From: CAMPJU01 sp046566095
Lineage (GTDB): Bacteria; Pseudomonadota; Gammaproteobacteria; Xanthomonadales; Xanthomonadaceae
DNA length: 7,200 nt
Assembly (NCBI GenBank): GCA_046566095.1
Contig: JBKHXI010000243.1
Location: 1 to 7,200 of the forward strand
Reading direction: 5' to 3'
The notes under the pieces were generated by a model, which saw only the letters and a program-made list of their open reading frames with translations, was not told the origin of the DNA and ran no database searches. The translations under genes and the position numbers were made by a program. Below, one piece after another: positions 5,745-7,200 of the stretch (positions are counted from its first letter, which is position 1; each line of letters starts with the position of its first letter).

Positions 5745-6398
5745 TTATGCCTTGCTCGACGGACGCACGACCACGTCGCCGCCCGGCGCGCCGGGGACGG
5801 CGCCGCGGATGGCGAGCAGCCCGCGTTCGGCGTCGACCTTCACCACCTGCAGGCGCTGGGTGGTCTGCCGCACGTGGCCCATGTGGCCGGCCATCTTCTT
5901 GCCCGGGAACACGCGGCCCGGGGTCTGGCGCTGGCCGATCGAGCCGGGCGCGCGGTGCGACAGCGAGTTGCCGTGGGTGGCGTCGCCCATCTTGAAGTTC
6001 CAGCGCTTGATCGTGCCCTGGAAGCCCTTGCCCTTGGTCACGCCCTGGACGTCGACCAGCTGGCCTTCCTCGAAGATGTCGGCGCGGATCTCGCCGCCCA
6101 CCTCGAACTCGCCGATCCGGTCGTCGGCCACGCGCAGCTCCCACAGCCCGCGACCGGCCTCGACCTTGGCCTTGGCCAGGTGCCCGGCCTGGGCCTTGCT
6201 CAGCAGCGAGGCGCGGCGGCTGCCGACCGCGACCTGCACGGCGCTGTAGCCGTCGGTCTCGACCGTCTTGATCTGGGTGATGCGGTTGGGCGCGGCCTCG
6301 ATCAAAGTCACCGGCACGGACTTGCCGTCCTCGGTGAAGATCCGGCTCATCCCGGCCTTGCGGCCGACGATGCCCAATGAATATTTCTTCGCGGTCAT
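5745..6398 (-). CDS. rplC: 50S ribosomal protein uL3
   Basis: Large-subunit protein L3, an assembly initiator whose long finger reaches the peptidyl transferase centre. The 217-residue product begins MTAKKYSLGIVGRKAGMSRI. It has the beta-barrel part with GEIRADIFEEGQLVDVQGVT, the signature GKGFQGTIKRWNFK (123-136), and the finger HGNSLSHRAPGSIGQRQTPG (142-161). Gln156 corresponds to E. coli Gln150, which the methylase PrmB modifies. The ATG at 6398 follows AAAGG about ten bases upstream. The 112-base gap to rpsJ is far longer than usual and is occupied by a tandem repeat with hairpins, so translation is unlikely to be coupled to rpsJ. The C-terminal GGDVVVRPSSKA is normal. Confidence 0.98.
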   Translation of the reverse strand: MTAKKYSLGIVGRKAGMSRIFTEDGKSVPVTLIEAAPNRITQIKTVETDGYSAVQVAVGSRRASLLSKAQAGHLAKAKVEAGRGLWELRVADDRIGEFEVGGEIRADIFEEGQLVDVQGVTKGKGFQGTIKRWNFKMGDATHGNSLSHRAPGSIGQRQTPGRVFPGKKMAGHMGHVRQTTQRLQVVKVDAERGLLAIRGAVPGAPGGDVVVRPSSKA

Positions 6399-6408
6399 GG
6401 TTGCGTGC

Positions 6409-6509
6409 CTTTATTGAAAAGTCCGCACATGGATGTTCGGGCTCTTGCGAGGGACTCGCTTTCTTGAAAAGTCCGCACATGGATGTGCGGGCTCTTGCGA
6501 GGGACTCGC
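6409..6509 (-). repeat. 50-bp tandem duplication with terminator-like hairpins, rpsJ-rplC gap
   Basis: Two head-to-tail copies of a 50-bp unit fill the gap: 6409-6459 matches 6459-6509 with only two differences (6413/6463 and 6437/6487). In the operon transcript each copy first forms a GCGAG/CTCGC hairpin with a 3-base loop. A longer hairpin follows whose arms begin AAGAGCCCGCACAT and end ATGTGCGGACTTTT, with one C-A mismatch, ending in a U4 run. The rpsJ-proximal copy (6459-6509) has the intact inner palindrome CCGCACAT/ATGTGCGG. The rplC-proximal copy has a substitution at 6437 that breaks one pair. This resembles a bidirectional terminator or a dispersed palindromic repeat; strong termination seems unlikely inside an essential operon. 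RNA processing, stabilisation or partial attenuation are alternatives. Confidence 0.9.
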
Positions 6510-6510
6510 A

Positions 6511-6822
6511 TTACGTCAGCTTGATCTGGACGTCGACGCCGGCCGCGAGCTCGAGCTTCATCAGCGCGTCCACGGTCTTGTCGTTGGGGTCGACGATGTC
6601 GAGCACGCGCTTGTGCGTACGGGTCTCGTACTGGTCGCGCGCGTCCTTGTCGACGTGCGGCGACACCAGCACGGTGTAGCGCTCGATCTTGGTCGGCAGC
6701 GGGATCGGGCCGCGCACCTGCGCGCCGGTCCGCTTGGCCGTCTCCACGATCTCGCTGGCCGAGCGATCGATCAGGCGATGATCGAAGGCCTTGAGCCGGA
6801 TCCGGATCTTCTGGTCCGCCAT
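6511..6822 (-). CDS. rpsJ: 30S ribosomal protein uS10 (NusE)
   Basis: Small-subunit protein S10, in the 30S head, and as NusE the partner of NusB in antitermination and of NusG in linking transcription to translation. The 103-residue product has exactly the family length. It carries IRIRLKAFDHRLIDRSASEI (residues 6-25), ETAKRTGAQVRGPIPLPTKI (27-46), the SPHVDKDARDQYETRTHKR loop, and the AAGVDVQIKLT end. Val57, where tetracycline-class resistance changes arise in E. coli, is the normal residue. The ATG at 6822 follows AGAGGA with about an eight-base spacer. The frame stays open upstream to 7089, but that extension is not conserved and has no separate start signal. It is the first gene of the operon, after a long leader. 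Confidence 0.99.
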   Translation of the reverse strand: MADQKIRIRLKAFDHRLIDRSASEIVETAKRTGAQVRGPIPLPTKIERYTVLVSPHVDKDARDQYETRTHKRVLDIVDPNDKTVDALMKLELAAGVDVQIKLT

Positions 6823-7173
6823 GACGGAATTCCTCTTGAAAGAGCGACGGGCCGGACGGCTGGGTGCGCCCGACCCCGTTTGTTTTGGACCCCTGGCCGG
6901 GACCGGCGCCAACGCGCCGGGACGACCGCCTACCGCCACCGGACCGCGCGCAACCCGCTCGCGGCCCGGAAAAACCATGGGCAGGCCGGAGGCCGGCCCG
7001 CCCGGGAGGGAAACTGCAAGCGCGCCGAAAGGCCCCGCCAGTGGTGCCCCGGGAACTCCCGGAGCGGACGAGGCCCTGCCGCGCGACATTTCCCTGTCTG
7101 GCGAAGACGAGGCGCATCCGGCGCCTCATTTCGCTGGTCCGCGGCCGCCGGTTGAGTGGCAGGCCGCGGTGGT
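6823..7173 (-). promoter_or_regulatory. Structured 5' leader of the S10 operon
   Basis: About 350 bases upstream of rpsJ hold no recognisable gene. On the minus-strand transcript they can form a series of GC-rich hairpins: CCGCGGCC/GGCCGCGG (7162-7169 with 7139-7146); a two-part stem of GCGAA/TTCGC (7130-7134 with 7101-7105) enclosing GAGGCGC/GCGCCTC (7121-7127 with 7109-7115); CCGGGA/TCCCGG (7057-7062 with 7049-7054); the terminator-like hairpin at 6979-7003; and CCGGCGC/GCGCCGG (6914-6920 with 6903-6909) with a GUUG loop. Such a long leader suggests post-initiation control, as in the E. coli S10 leader controlled by L4. High GC makes chance stems common, so individual hairpins are uncertain. 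Confidence 0.5.
6970..7003 (-). terminator. Candidate attenuator hairpin with U5 run in the rpsJ leader
   Basis: On the minus strand, the arm GGGC-G-GGCCGG (7003-6993) pairs with CCGGCC-T-GCCC (6989-6979) around a CCT loop, giving 11 pairs including one G-U. It is followed after AUGG by a run of five U (6974-6970). A GC-rich stem followed by U residues is the pattern of an intrinsic terminator. Its position about 150 bases before rpsJ would suit an attenuator. The four-base gap between stem and U run weakens the case. It could also belong to an upstream gene outside the window. Confidence 0.4.
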
Positions 7174-7178
7174 CTCAC

Positions 7179-7184
7179 ATTCTA
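7179..7184 (-). promoter_or_regulatory. Possible -10 box for the S10 operon promoter
   Basis: The minus strand reads TAGAAT at 7184-7179, one base away from the TATAAT consensus and AT-rich in a very GC-rich region. A transcript would start near 7173, giving a leader of about 350 bases. The matching -35 box would fall just beyond the right edge of the window, so the promoter cannot be completed from the sequence given. Confidence 0.4.
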
Positions 7185-7200
7185 GCCGGATCCCCGGCCC

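Noticed and set aside
6409..6509. CRISPR-like repeat array
   Set aside because: There are only two copies, directly adjacent with no spacer between them, and each is 50 bp with internal hairpins.
6377..6679. Small plus-strand open frame running through the tandem repeat
   Set aside because: It is made of repeat sequence and the antisense of rpsJ, with no recognisable ribosome binding site or family.
6511..7089. rpsJ extended to an upstream in-frame ATG (192 residues)
   Set aside because: S10 is 103 residues in nearly all bacteria, the conserved sequence starts at the ATG at 6822 with a good Shine-Dalgarno sequence, and the extra part resembles translated leader RNA.
6395..7129. Leader peptide or long gene starting within the rpsJ leader (ATG at 7129)
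   Set aside because: The frame stays open through the whole of rpsJ in the wrong frame, has no Shine-Dalgarno sequence, and reads as random Arg/Gly/Pro-rich sequence.
6823..7200. C-terminal end of an upstream tuf gene
   Set aside because: I looked for the conserved EF-Tu ending on the minus strand and saw nothing resembling it in any frame.

Overview
The window is one continuous block of ribosomal protein genes, all on the minus strand, reading from right to left: rpsJ, rplC, rplD, rplW, rplB, rpsS, rplV, rpsC, rplP, rpmC, rpsQ, rplN, rplX, rplE and the first 92 codons of rpsN. This is the whole S10 operon running into the start of the spc operon, in the usual bacterial order. I see no promoter, tRNA or foreign gene between rpsJ and the left edge. 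The DNA is very GC-rich. The L2, L4, L14 and S14 proteins closely match what I remember of Xanthomonas, including a one-residue-shorter basic loop in L4. The best guess is a high-GC member of the Xanthomonadaceae/Lysobacteraceae (Lysobacter, Luteimonas or a relative). Genus cannot be decided from this window.

Right end (6823-7200): about 380 bases with no believable gene, which looks like the promoter and a long 5' leader of the operon. A TAGAAT box lies at the extreme right edge. The leader transcript can form several GC-rich hairpins, and one of them is followed by five U residues like an intrinsic terminator. This makes a transcription attenuator ahead of rpsJ plausible.

Operon body (1-6822): genes are tightly packed, with gaps of 2-43 bases or stop/start overlaps (TGATG between rplP and rpmC, ATGA between rplD and rplW). 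Most have a clear Shine-Dalgarno sequence, often inside the end of the preceding gene. All 15 products are parts of the 30S or 50S subunit. L4 and S10 also have known roles in transcription control in E. coli.

Two gaps are unusual. The rpsJ-rplC gap holds a 50-bp tandem duplication, and each copy can form two hairpins ending in a U-run. The rplN-rplX gap holds an inverted pair of REP-like palindromes with GTAG/GTGG heads, and the first supplies the stop codon of rplN. These two non-coding insertions and the structured leader are the most interesting parts; the proteins themselves look ordinary.
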